64,000 bases of DNA from Paludibacteraceae bacterium (GTDB lineage Bacteria; Bacteroidota; Bacteroidia; Bacteroidales; Paludibacteraceae), in NCBI GenBank assembly GCA_017417025.1, contig JAFPZY010000043.1, forward strand, positions 1 through 64,000, given 5' to 3'. Within the stretch, counting starts at the first letter, position 1. Every line of letters begins with the position of its first letter. This document shows positions 24,631 to 33,575 of the stretch, piece by piece. The notes beneath the pieces are model-generated. The model searched no databases, was not told the origin of the DNA, and saw only the letters and a list, made by a program, of their open reading frames with translations. The position numbers and the translations under genes were made by a program.

Positions 24631-26877
24631 GTGAAAAACATACGTCGATACATATTGCCGCTACTCTGTCTGTTGCTGCTTTCTGCATGCAACACCACCA
24701 AGTTCGTCCCCGAGGACAAATACCTCCTCAACAAGGCGAAGATAGAGGTCGCCGACACCAAGCAGGTCTCCGCAGGTGACTTGCGCGGTTTCCTGCGCCA
24801 GAAACCCAATACAGAGATTCTCGGCTTCTGGAAACTGCAGCTCGACATCTACAACACTGCCCCCGCCGACACCTCAACCAAAAGCAGGAAGCGTCTTGCG
24901 CGCAATGCACACAAACTCGGCGAAGCCCCCGAAATCTACGACGAGGCGCTCACTCGCGCAAGCATGGAGCAGCTCAACAAGGCGATGCACAACAAGGGCT
25001 ATTTCCACAGCAGTGTCGATACGCTGCTACGCCTCAAAAAGCGCAAGATGAACATCACCTACCGCGTCACGGCGCGCGAGCCTTACCGCTTGCGCAATTG
25101 CAGCTACCTGCTGCAGAACTCCGAACTCATGCAGGTCGCCTCCGACCAGAGGCGCACTCTGCTCAAAGAAGGCATGCTCTTCGACGCGGATGTCCTCGAC
25201 AGCGAAAGGCAGCGCATCACCTCTGCCATGCGCAGACGGGGCTATTACTACATGGAGAAGAATATGCTCCGTTATGTTGCCGACAGTGCCCTGCAGAGCC
25301 GTGAAGTGGACGTGGAGTTGCGCCTCCAGCAGTACATCGAGCAGATGCCCGACAGCAGCCGTGAACGCCTCTTCCGACGCTACAAGATTCGCCGCGTCTG
25401 CTTCCACATGGACTATGACCCTGCCTTTGCTCCCGACTCGCTCACGCTCCACCGCACCGAGTCTGACGACTATCAGACCACCTGGGTCGGACGTAGGCTG
25501 CTGCGCGAAAGGGCGCTCAAGCACAACTGCGCTGTCAAACCCGGCGACTGGTTCAACGAGCGCAGGGTGGAGCAGACCTACGAAATGCTCAACCGACTCG
25601 GCATCATCAAGTATGTGGACATCTCCTTCACCGATGTCGGGGACGACGAACTTGACTGCCACATCGTCATGTCACGCAGCAAACTCAACACCGTCTCTGC
25701 CGAGATTGAGGGTACTTATTCAAGCGGCGACTGGGGCATTGCGGCCGGAGTAGGATACATCAACCGCAATATCTTCCACGGAGCTGAAGAACTGCAGCTT
25801 AACGTCTCCGGCGGATACGAGTGGAGGCAGAACGGAGGACGGGCTATCGAGGCTAAGGCTTCCGCATCGCTCGCTTTCCCCATACGCCTCAAGCTCTCTC
25901 TCAACGGCCAGTATCAGACGCGCCCTGACGAGTTCACGCGCACTGTCGCCAATGCTTCGCTCGGCTACACCCTGCGCAGCACACGCCCGGGCTGGTCGCA
26001 CGTCTTCAGTTTCCTCGATGTGAGCTATGTCTATCTCCCCTGGATGAGCGACGAGTTCCGCGACCGCTTCATCAACAACAGCAACCCGCTCAAGTACTCC
26101 TATGAGTCGCATCTTATTGACGCTCTGGGCTATACGGCTATCTATTCAGGCTTCCGCCGTAGCCGTCCCAACCGCTCTTACTCGCAGGCGCGCTTCTTTG
26201 CAGAGGCTGCTGGCAATGTCATGTACGGCTTGATGAAAGGCCTTTCCAAGCCTGGCGAAGACGGGGTTTACACTATCGGCAGTGTCCCGTTTGCCCAATA
26301 CGTCAAGGCGGATGTCAGTTATACATACAACCGCCTCCTTGCTGACAATCACCGTCTTGTGTGGCATGTCGGGCTGGGCGTGGCGGTCCCCTTCTGCAAC
26401 TCTTCCTCTGTGCCGTACGAAAAGCGCTATTTCGCCGGAGGCAGCAACCATGTCCGCGGCTGGACTGCACACTCGCTCGGCCCCGGCACTTATCGCGGGG
26501 AAGGTTCCAGAACCGACTACGACAACCAGACAGGCGACCTCCACCTCGACCTCAGCCTCGAGTACCGCTGGAAGGTATGGTCTTTCATCGAACTCGCTGC
26601 TTTCACCGATGCCGGCAATATCTGGACCATACGCGACTACTCCACGCAGCCAGGAGGGGTCTTCCGTTTCAGCGAGTTCTACAAGCAGATTGCCTGGTCC
26701 TATGGTGTTGGCCTTAGGCTTGACTTCAGTATTCTCGTTTTCCGTGTGGACTTCGGTGTCAAACTTTACGACCCGAGCCGCATCAACTACGACCAAAAGC
26801 AGTGGCGCACCGCCCCCAACGGCCTCGGCTGGTCCGACGACATGACCTTCCACTTCGCCATCGGCCACCCCTTCTGA
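24631..26877 (+). CDS. tamL: TamL-type outer-membrane lipoprotein of the BamA/TamA (Omp85) family
   Basis: The protein is 748 aa from GTG at 24631; an ATG seven codons upstream (24610) inside the leader repeat is an alternative. The signal ends in a lipobox (LLLSA/C), unlike TamA itself but as in Bacteroidetes TamL. POTRA-like domains cover about 30-370. The C-terminal 16-stranded barrel includes SSVPYEKRYFAGGSNHVRGW (the conserved strand motif) and ends HPF. In Bacteroidetes TamL is thought to work with TamB in outer-membrane biogenesis; TamB is not here. The gene ends immediately against the next convergent gene. Confidence 0.9.
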   Translation: MKNIRRYILPLLCLLLLSACNTTKFVPEDKYLLNKAKIEVADTKQVSAGDLRGFLRQKPNTEILGFWKLQLDIYNTAPADTSTKSRKRLARNAHKLGEAPEIYDEALTRASMEQLNKAMHNKGYFHSSVDTLLRLKKRKMNITYRVTAREPYRLRNCSYLLQNSELMQVASDQRRTLLKEGMLFDADVLDSERQRITSAMRRRGYYYMEKNMLRYVADSALQSREVDVELRLQQYIEQMPDSSRERLFRRYKIRRVCFHMDYDPAFAPDSLTLHRTESDDYQTTWVGRRLLRERALKHNCAVKPGDWFNERRVEQTYEMLNRLGIIKYVDISFTDVGDDELDCHIVMSRSKLNTVSAEIEGTYSSGDWGIAAGVGYINRNIFHGAEELQLNVSGGYEWRQNGGRAIEAKASASLAFPIRLKLSLNGQYQTRPDEFTRTVANASLGYTLRSTRPGWSHVFSFLDVSYVYLPWMSDEFRDRFINNSNPLKYSYESHLIDALGYTAIYSGFRRSRPNRSYSQARFFAEAAGNVMYGLMKGLSKPGEDGVYTIGSVPFAQYVKADVSYTYNRLLADNHRLVWHVGLGVAVPFCNSSSVPYEKRYFAGGSNHVRGWTAHSLGPGTYRGEGSRTDYDNQTGDLHLDLSLEYRWKVWSFIELAAFTDAGNIWTIRDYSTQPGGVFRFSEFYKQIAWSYGVGLRLDFSILVFRVDFGVKLYDPSRINYDQKQWRTAPNGLGWSDDMTFHFAIGHPF

Positions 26878-27972
26878 CTATAGTCTGCTCATTTCCTGTT
26901 TTATGGTGTTGCCTAACTTCTGTGCTAACGTCTTGTAAGCATCGCGTGCCGCCTGCTCATAGTTGTGGGTGTGGCTGCCTTTCACCGTGAGTGCGTCTTC
27001 ATATACGCGCTGCATGGCGGTTTCTCCGTCTTCCGGATGTGTCACTTTGTCTATTGACACTGTGGCATCCACAAAAACTGTGTAGGTGCTCACAGAGCCG
27101 TAACTCGCTGTGTTGTATTCGCGTGCGGCTGCATGCACCTCTATCACGCGGTCGGCGGTTGCCGGCTCCGTGACAAAGGTGCAGCCTAATTTCCCAATCT
27201 CGCCTTTCAACTCGTTTGCTAATGTTTTATATGCCGTGCCGAACATATCCGCCTCGCAAACCAGCTTTACTGCCGTGCCGTTCTTGAGTGATGCTTCCAA
27301 TGCGCGGTAGCGTGCCTTCAGGCTGTTGGTCTCCTCCACTGACAAATCTTCGTCTGTCACAGAAGGGTCGATACTGAGCATCAGCCGCTGGTCGTCTCTG
27401 ATGTTGTCTATCAGTGTCTGCAAAGCTGCAAGTGCGTTTTTGGCTTGCATTTTATCTCCGCCTCTTGCTGTCTCCTCCACATTGCGCATTTCCGTCTCAA
27501 CGCTGGCAGTGTTGGCTGCTATGCGCCGCATGAGTCGTCGTGACAGGTTGGAGACTTTCACCCACGCGAAAGCACTCACTTCGCCTGTCTTGGGGTTCTC
27601 CCACATCTCCGTATTGAGTCCGGGGATGTCCCTTATGCCGGTGTGTGTGCTTGCGCGTGAGGTCATTATATCCGTCGTAGAAACGGTGCCGTTGCTCTGC
27701 CTGTTCTGCATGTAGCGTTCCGCTGTCTGCTCCACAGTTACTTGTATGGACGATACAGCCTCCACACGGGCATTCTGGCGGACACGGTCGGACACTTGTG
27801 CCTTGTCCTCGCCCTTGCCCACCATGGCGGAGGCAAAGCCTGTGTAATATGTCCCTGCCGGATAGAGTGTTTCGCGGCGTACTGCGTCCATCCATGCCGG
27901 AGCCGTATTCTCCGCTGTCACAATCGCTGCTGGCATAATAAGCAACATTGCAGCAAATAAAAACATTTTCAT
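26878..27972 (-). CDS. LPP20-like secreted protein
   Basis: The protein is 364 aa with a signal peptide (about 1-20). APAWMDAVRRETLYPAGTYY, GFAS, and a helical 'A..~AR..A..SIQVTVEQ' stretch match the LPP20/FlgT-like fold (about 25-140). The C-terminal part (about 220-360) resembles a second such lobe. The function is unknown; proteins of this type are periplasmic or outer-membrane-associated. It follows the CsgG-like gene by 71 bp and converges on tamL with no gap. A related LPP20-like gene lies at 48298-49242. Confidence 0.6.
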   Translation of the reverse strand: MKMFLFAAMLLIMPAAIVTAENTAPAWMDAVRRETLYPAGTYYTGFASAMVGKGEDKAQVSDRVRQNARVEAVSSIQVTVEQTAERYMQNRQSNGTVSTTDIMTSRASTHTGIRDIPGLNTEMWENPKTGEVSAFAWVKVSNLSRRLMRRIAANTASVETEMRNVEETARGGDKMQAKNALAALQTLIDNIRDDQRLMLSIDPSVTDEDLSVEETNSLKARYRALEASLKNGTAVKLVCEADMFGTAYKTLANELKGEIGKLGCTFVTEPATADRVIEVHAAAREYNTASYGSVSTYTVFVDATVSIDKVTHPEDGETAMQRVYEDALTVKGSHTHNYEQAARDAYKTLAQKLGNTIKQEMSRL

Positions 27973-28043
27973 CTCCCGTATTTTTTTGTTTGTCAGTTTT
28001 CCCGCCGTTCCACAATTTTAATAGCCTTGCTCTTTTTCTGTAA

Positions 28044-28988
28044 TCAGAATTGCAGTGCTAAACCTACGCCGTTTTTTCCCGCAGTCAGGTTCAAAGACAG
28101 CGACTTGTTTTTTTGCTCGAGGCAATACTTGTTGTATTGTTTGTATGCGTTGTGCTGTCGGTTATATCCGACACAAAGCAGAGGAATTGATACACCGGTT
28201 ATTATAGAACCTATTATCAGCAATGATTCCCCTGCTATATTGAGGTTTTCAACAGAAGGAGACCACGGCAAAGTAAATAGTACTGCTCCTACAATTGTCG
28301 TTACACCTCCTGCACCCAGCATTCCCCACCCGGTATAACTTAGTGTCTTGCCGCTTTTGTAATAGTTGTATGCTTTCGGGCAGTTTTTCAATTGTTCCAC
28401 ATACTCTGTTTTGTCCATATATCTGCCCATATACTTATACTCCTTGTTGCTTATTTTTGTAATCGAGTATGGGCTGTAATCTTCTTGTATAACTGTTGCA
28501 TTTCCATGTGCATGAACTTTGGATGAGCCGAACAAATTGGCTGCAAGTGTTTCGCAGCCGCGCAGCATGTCATCTGTCGAAGTCTTCATAATGATATTGT
28601 CTGTCATCTCTACACGCGCGGTTTCCACATTCAGCAGTTTCACTGCTAAAATCATCCTTTTGTCCTCTGTCAGTGCGCCCTCTGAAACAAGTATATATGA
28701 AACGCCCGTCATTTCACCCAGTTTGCGGATTTGGTCGTCACTCACCATGCCTGTGCGCTGAAAATCCTGCTCTCCCATTATGGCATCCACGTCCGAGCGG
28801 TCGTATGCCTCGTAGCCTTCGGTGTTGGTCACTGCCTTTGCCAGATTGCTTCGGAGCATCAGTTTCTGGCTGTACGACAGTTTGCCTTCTCTGTCAATAG
28901 GCTCCAGAATGGCTACTTTCATTGTTTCTTGTGCAAAACTTCCAAGTGCTAAAAGGCACAAGCCGCATAATACTAAAATCTTTTTCAT
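28044..28988 (-). CDS. CsgG/LpoB-like envelope protein with two C-terminal membrane segments
   Basis: The protein is 314 aa from ATG at 28988; another ATG lies seven codons upstream. A signal peptide ends near FA/QE. The N-terminal domain (KVAILEPIDREG, SNLAKAVTNTEGYEAYDRSDVDAIMGEQDFQ, MTGVSYILVSEGALTEDKRMILAVKLLN) fits the CsgG/FlgO/LpoB-like fold. Two hydrophobic segments follow (about 232-252 and 262-285). It is probably co-transcribed with the LPP20-like gene. Its leader shares motifs with the gene at 41044-41913. Confidence 0.62.
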   Translation of the reverse strand: MKKILVLCGLCLLALGSFAQETMKVAILEPIDREGKLSYSQKLMLRSNLAKAVTNTEGYEAYDRSDVDAIMGEQDFQRTGMVSDDQIRKLGEMTGVSYILVSEGALTEDKRMILAVKLLNVETARVEMTDNIIMKTSTDDMLRGCETLAANLFGSSKVHAHGNATVIQEDYSPYSITKISNKEYKYMGRYMDKTEYVEQLKNCPKAYNYYKSGKTLSYTGWGMLGAGGVTTIVGAVLFTLPWSPSVENLNIAGESLLIIGSIITGVSIPLLCVGYNRQHNAYKQYNKYCLEQKNKSLSLNLTAGKNGVGLALQF

Positions 28989-29506
28989 TGTTTTGTTTGT
29001 TTTGTTCATTGCCTACTCACTTTTGGCTTTTCGGCTCACTCCGTTTGTCGTTTTTGTATTGATGTTTTTTGATGTTTGATTTTCTTTTATTTTTTGGTTT
29101 ATATAGCCCTCTGTCTCTCTCTCGCGTGCGCGTGGGTACATTATGTCATACAACAACAAAAGCGTAGACCTCGTGCTGCTTACTTATGCACTGAGGCCTT
29201 CGCATTGCCTTCTAAATCAATAAACAACAGGAAACCTACGCCGATATGACAGCAAGTATTGGCAGAAAAACCAAACCTGTGTATTGCCATATCCATAGGC
29301 ATCTATTGTTCACTTTGTCTTGATTTAGAATCCGAAAGTTGCGAAGTTTCAGCACATCAAACACAAAGCGTCAATAAACGCTATTTGTCGCTCCTCTTGC
29401 GGAGACGGCTCTCAATATGTCCTTACTGCTTTACGTCTTGTAAGCCGACGCTCCATTTTAGTGTCCGGAGAGGACTTGACCGCATCTTAAGCCTGCGGCG
29501 CGCTGT
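28989..29506. other. Intergenic leader region of the CsgG-like gene
   Basis: No gene is seen; the open frame at 29259-29516 is not protein-like. The part next to the gene carries CCTACTCACTTTTGGCTTTT from 29012 and AAAAGCGTAGAC at 29158-29169, both also found upstream of 41913. No promoter of the usual form was recognised. Confidence 0.5.
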
Positions 29507-29773
29507 CTATTTATAATGCCCGAAAGACGAAATCACAAGCACTAACACTTTCTCGTCGTGTATCTCATACACTAACCTGTGCTCTTTGTTTATTCTGCGC
29601 GACCATGTCTCGTTGGCGAAATGCTTCAGCTGCTCCACCTGCCCCGTCCCTGTACGCGGGTGTTCTTCCAGTTCCGACAACAACTTGACAGCTTTCTTAT
29701 ATGCCTGTGGAACGTTTCTGCGCAAAAGAATCAGGTCCTCTTGCGCTTCTGGTGACAAACGGATTACATACAT
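29507..29773 (-). CDS. RelE/ParE-superfamily toxin, Txe/YoeB-like
   Basis: The protein is 88 aa. RLSPEAQEDLILLRR, SELEEHPRTGTGQVEQLK, WSRRINKEHRLVYEI and the C-terminal HYK match YoeB/Txe, ribosome-dependent mRNA endonucleases in which the conserved basic residues and terminal His-Tyr are catalytic. It overlaps the upstream antitoxin gene by 10 nt, the usual antitoxin-first order. Confidence 0.85.
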   Translation of the reverse strand: MYVIRLSPEAQEDLILLRRNVPQAYKKAVKLLSELEEHPRTGTGQVEQLKHFANETWSRRINKEHRLVYEIHDEKVLVLVISSFGHYK

Positions 29774-30018
29774 ACTCTATCCAAAAACTGCTCCATTGTT
29801 TCTGTTTTCCGCTTCTCTACATAATGCCCCGCTGCTCCTTCTGCGCTTGAGAGGGCCAGTTTTGCCCTGAACTCCTCCTCTGTCATCTCCACTTTTGGCA
29901 TCGGCACACGCCTGGAGCGCACGGTCTTCACCTCCCAGCCCATGCCGCGCGACTGCCGTCTCAGGAACGCCGCATCTGCACGCGGAAGGGTAATCTGCAA
30001 TGTGCTCATTGTTTCCAT
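29764..30018 (-). CDS. Antitoxin of the YoeB-like pair
   Basis: The protein is 84 aa from ATG at 30018, or 81 aa from 30009. The open frame starts further upstream, but the promoter at 30046-30077 rules that out. It opens STLQITLPRADAAFLRRQSRGMGWEV, a short DNA-binding-like N-terminus, and ends with an acidic tail containing HYVEKRKTETMEQFLDRV, a likely toxin-binding segment. Such proteins neutralise the toxin and repress the operon. The antitoxin family was not identified. Confidence 0.75.
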   Translation of the reverse strand: METMSTLQITLPRADAAFLRRQSRGMGWEVKTVRSRRVPMPKVEMTEEEFRAKLALSSAEGAAGHYVEKRKTETMEQFLDRVCM

Positions 30019-30045
30019 AACTCGGCTTTTCTTGTTTTCGTGCTG

Positions 30046-30077
30046 CAAAGATACGGCCTTTTTCCCGAATATGCAAA
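30046..30077 (-). promoter_or_regulatory. sigma-ABfr-type promoter of the toxin-antitoxin pair
   Basis: On the minus strand, TTTG (30077-30074), 20 nt, TATCTTTG (30053-30046). Confidence 0.82.
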
Positions 30078-30105
30078 TTTATTTTTTCTTTTTTATCACA
30101 AAAAC

Positions 30106-30136
30106 TTTCGGATGTCCGATATTTTTATTACCTTTG
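30106..30136 (+). promoter_or_regulatory. Probable promoter of rnhB-sppA-lpxK-ABC
   Basis: TACCTTTG at 30129-30136 with a weaker TTTC at 30106-30109, 19 nt apart. It is divergent from the toxin-antitoxin promoter. Confidence 0.65.
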
Positions 30137-30163
30137 CACGCTAATCAACCACTGACACCTCTC

Positions 30164-30775
30164 ATGCTGTTGCCCTATATGATAAAAGGAGTGCTTGAAG
30201 CCGGCTGCGACGAGGCCGGGCGCGGACCGCTTGCGGGCAGTGTCTTTGCTGCCGCAGTGGTGTGGGACACAGCGCGTTGCGGCGATGACGACCTGCCTAT
30301 GCTCGCCCTCCTCAACGACTCTAAGCAGCTCACCGAGGCTCACCGTTACGCCCTCCGCCCGTGGATTGAGAGCAAGGCTGTGGCATGGGCGGTGGCGGAA
30401 ACAACGGTTGAGGAGATTGACACTATCAATATCCTCAATGCCGCCATTCTTGCCATGCACCGCGCGCTTGACGGGCTCTCTGTCCGTCCCGGGCACATCA
30501 TTGTGGACGGAAACCGCTGGCAACCATACTCTTATCCGGCTGTGCCGGCGGACACGGTGGTCAAGGGCGACGGCAAGTACATGTCTATCGCGGCGGCAAG
30601 CATTCTGGCCAAGACCTACCGCGACGACTATATGCTGCGCCTCCACAACGACTATCCCGCTTATGGCTGGAACAAGAACAAGGGCTATCCCACACAGGCG
30701 CATTACGAGGCGCTGCGCCTGCACGGACTGACTCCGTTCCACCGCCGCTCATTCAAACTCTACAAACAACAATAA
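30164..30775 (+). CDS. rnhB: Ribonuclease HII
   Basis: The protein is 203 aa from ATG at 30164, chosen because the MLLPY opening is shared with Bacteroides RnhB; an internal ATG at 30179 is an alternative. The CDEAGRG motif carries two catalytic acids (D16, E17). IIVDGNRW and TYRDDYM supply the others, and SIAAASILAKTYRD is typical. The enzyme removes ribonucleotides misincorporated in DNA and RNA primers. It begins a plus-strand run with sppA, lpxK and an ABC exporter. Confidence 0.95.
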   Translation: MLLPYMIKGVLEAGCDEAGRGPLAGSVFAAAVVWDTARCGDDDLPMLALLNDSKQLTEAHRYALRPWIESKAVAWAVAETTVEEIDTINILNAAILAMHRALDGLSVRPGHIIVDGNRWQPYSYPAVPADTVVKGDGKYMSIAAASILAKTYRDDYMLRLHNDYPAYGWNKNKGYPTQAHYEALRLHGLTPFHRRSFKLYKQQ

Positions 30776-30796
30776 CTTATAAACAATCAAAACACT

Positions 30797-32557
30797 ATGG
30801 GTATTTTTTGCAGAAAACAACAGGAAGGTCAGCCGCGCCGTAATCGCGGTTGTCTCTGGACAATCATCGTCTGTGTCCTTATTTACATGCTCACCTCCGT
30901 GGTCATGGGCTACATGTTCGGCAACTTGATGTCTCCTTCGGCTACTCTTGAGGACAACACCGTTTATGTCCTTCGTCTCGACGGCACGCTGGTTGAGCAG
31001 GGGCAGGAGAACAACCCTCTTTCTCCGCTCATGTCGCAGATGCCGGCAGGCTATGGCAGAAACCAGAACATCGTCGGCCTTGACGACCTCAAGCGCAACA
31101 TTCTCCTTGCGAAAGAGGATAGCAAGGTGCGCGGCATCCTCCTTCGCGGCGGCAGCATGAGCATGGGGCAGGCTTCGGCTAAGGCTTTGCGCGAGGCGCT
31201 TATCGACTTCAAGCAGTCCGGCAAGTTCCTCATCGCATATTCCGAGTCCTATTCGCAGACCAACTATTATGTGGCTTCCGTGGCCGACAAAATCATGCTG
31301 AACCCGGTCGGCTCTGTGGACTGGAACGGTCTTGCGGCGCAGCACATGTACTTCAAGCGCGCGCTTGACAATATCGGCGTTGAGATGCAGATTGTCAAGG
31401 TCGGCACCTTCAAGTCCGCTGTCGAGCCTTATATCCGCACATCCATGTCGGAGGCCGACCGCGAGCAGACAATGCTCTATGTCTCAGGCATCTGGGATAT
31501 TATGAAAGCGGGCGTGGCCGAGAGCCGCGGACTCGATGTCAAGCAGCTTGACGCTCTCGCTGACCGCTACATGGGCTTGCAGGACGCGGACGAACTGCTG
31601 AGGTGCGGACTTATCGATACGCTTGTTTACACCGACCAGCTCGACTCCGTCATCAGCACTTATGCCTGCACCGACGACTACAACACCATGACCACTGCCG
31701 ACATGTCGCTCGTTAAACGCACTGAGCACAAGGCGGATAGCAAGGTGGCTGTCCTTTACGCCGAGGGCGAAATCACCGATGAGCAGGGCGACGGCATCGT
31801 CGGCAAGAAGATGCTCAAGCAGATTGCCAAAATTAAGGACGACAAGAAGGTCAAAGCCGTTGTCCTCCGTGTCAATAGCCCCGGCGGCAGCGCCAATGCC
31901 AGTGAGCAGATATGGCATGCCTTGCAGACGCTTCGCGAGTCGGGCAGGCCTGTGGTGGTCTCGATGGGCGACCTCGCTGCCTCGGGTGGTTATTACATTT
32001 CCTGCGGCGCTGACTACATCTACGCCGAGCCTAACACTCTCACTGGCTCCATCGGCATCTTCGGCACCATTCCTTCTTTCGCCAAACTGCGCGACAAGAT
32101 TGGTGTTGATATCGACGGGGTGGGCACCAACAGCCACTCCGACTTCGACTCCAACATCATCTACAAAGGCATGAACGCAGAAGAGCGGGCTATGATGCAG
32201 GCTATGGTTGAGCGCGGTTACGACCTCTTCACGCGCCGCTGTGCCGAGGGCCGCAACAAGTCGCAGGACGACATCAAGAGCATTGCCGAAGGCCGTGTAT
32301 GGCTGGGCAACGATGCTCTCAGGCTCGGGCTGGTGGACGAACTTGGCGGACTGGAACAGGCTGTCCTCAAGGCTGTTGAGCTCGCCGGACTGCCCGATTA
32401 CCAGGTCGTTTATTACCCCGAGCGCAAGGACTTCTTCACCGAGTTGCTCGAGTCGCTCGACAACTCCACCGAGGAGGAGCGCCTCTTGCTCAAGTTGCGC
32501 AACTTCTGCTCCAAACCGCGTGTTATGGCTCTTATGAATGCTCCTGTCATTGAATAA
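30797..32557 (+). CDS. sppA: Signal peptide peptidase SppA, 67K type
   Basis: The protein is 586 aa. An N-terminal membrane segment (about 22-45) is followed by two tandem S49 peptidase domains. The first carries the lysine-side region (YSQTNYYVASVADKIMLNPVG), the second the serine motif DLAASGGYYIS. It cleaves remnant signal peptides in the inner membrane. It lies 21 bp after rnhB and overlaps lpxK by 20 nt. Confidence 0.95.
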   Translation: MGIFCRKQQEGQPRRNRGCLWTIIVCVLIYMLTSVVMGYMFGNLMSPSATLEDNTVYVLRLDGTLVEQGQENNPLSPLMSQMPAGYGRNQNIVGLDDLKRNILLAKEDSKVRGILLRGGSMSMGQASAKALREALIDFKQSGKFLIAYSESYSQTNYYVASVADKIMLNPVGSVDWNGLAAQHMYFKRALDNIGVEMQIVKVGTFKSAVEPYIRTSMSEADREQTMLYVSGIWDIMKAGVAESRGLDVKQLDALADRYMGLQDADELLRCGLIDTLVYTDQLDSVISTYACTDDYNTMTTADMSLVKRTEHKADSKVAVLYAEGEITDEQGDGIVGKKMLKQIAKIKDDKKVKAVVLRVNSPGGSANASEQIWHALQTLRESGRPVVVSMGDLAASGGYYISCGADYIYAEPNTLTGSIGIFGTIPSFAKLRDKIGVDIDGVGTNSHSDFDSNIIYKGMNAEERAMMQAMVERGYDLFTRRCAEGRNKSQDDIKSIAEGRVWLGNDALRLGLVDELGGLEQAVLKAVELAGLPDYQVVYYPERKDFFTELLESLDNSTEEERLLLKLRNFCSKPRVMALMNAPVIE

Positions 32558-33575
32558 CCTCTCGCTCATATTGCGTGTTCCGGCGGCGGCTGTCTGTCAT
32601 TTTGCGGTCGCTCTACGTAACTGGCTCTACGACAAACACTTGTTCCGTTCCTCCACTGTCGCTGTCCCCACTGTCTGTGTCGGCAATCTGGCGGTGGGCG
32701 GAACGGGCAAAACGCCTGTCATCGAGTGGCTTGTCCGCACTCTCTCGCCATCTTACCGGATTGCCGTGCTTTCGCGCGGGTACAAGCGCCGCACTACGGG
32801 CTTTGTCCTTGCTGACAGCTCCTCCACGGCGCTCACTATCGGCGACGAGTGCATGCAGCTCCACTCCAAGTTCCCCGCTATCCCTGTCGCCGTCTGCAAG
32901 GACAGGCTCAAAGGCATCCGCCTCTTGCTCAAGGCGTGTCCCGACGTGCAGGTTGTGCTGCTGGACGACGCTTTCCAGCACCGCCGCCTGCAGTGCGGGT
33001 TCAACATCCTGCTTACTGTCGCCGACCGCCTTTATGTGGACGACCACATGCTCCCCTGGGGCACGTTGCGCGACACCAAGTGGCAGAGCCATAGGGCTGA
33101 TACGGTCATCGTCACCAAGTGCCCCGAGGGCATGAAACCTATCGACAAACGCCTTATTGACAAGTCGTTGAATCTTGCTCCCTGGCAGTCGCTTTTCTTC
33201 TCCTCCACGCACTATGACCCCCTGCCCGAGGCTGTGCAGGCGTTGCCCGCTGGCGCTGATGTCATGCTTGTTGCTGGCATCGCGCGCCCCGGGTACCTCG
33301 TCGCCCGCCTCAAAAGCCGTTTCCCCGACTTGCGCCTGTTCGCTTTCCCCGACCACCATCGCTTCTCGCGCGCGGATATAAGGAGACTGGAGAAACAGGC
33401 TGAAACAGCGCAGGCCGTCTTCACCACTGAGAAGGACCGCGCGCGTATATCTTCAGGCATGTTCTCCGAGAGTTTCATGGACAAGCTTGTCGTGGTGAGT
33501 CTGTCGGTGGATATCGATAACTCGCAAGCGCTTGAACAACAACTGCATAAATACATCTCGTCATGCCCATCCTGA
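32538..33575 (+). CDS. lpxK: Tetraacyldisaccharide 4'-kinase
   Basis: The protein is 345 aa. An N-terminal hydrophobic helix is followed by Walker A VGGTGKTP (53-60), SRGYKRR, GDECMQLHSKFP and LLDDAFQHRRLQ, all LpxK signatures. It phosphorylates the 4' position of the lipid A precursor at the inner membrane. The gene overlaps sppA by 20 nt and the ABC exporter by 13 nt. The neighbouring MsbA-like exporter suggests a lipid A unit. Confidence 0.95.
   Translation: MLLSLNNLSLILRVPAAAVCHFAVALRNWLYDKHLFRSSTVAVPTVCVGNLAVGGTGKTPVIEWLVRTLSPSYRIAVLSRGYKRRTTGFVLADSSSTALTIGDECMQLHSKFPAIPVAVCKDRLKGIRLLLKACPDVQVVLLDDAFQHRRLQCGFNILLTVADRLYVDDHMLPWGTLRDTKWQSHRADTVIVTKCPEGMKPIDKRLIDKSLNLAPWQSLFFSSTHYDPLPEAVQALPAGADVMLVAGIARPGYLVARLKSRFPDLRLFAFPDHHRFSRADIRRLEKQAETAQAVFTTEKDRARISSGMFSESFMDKLVVVSLSVDIDNSQALEQQLHKYISSCPS

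Noticed and set aside
29259..29516. Possible small gene between the CsgG-like gene and the toxin gene
   Set aside because: The translation is Cys/Leu/Arg-rich with no signal peptide, family resemblance or promoter.
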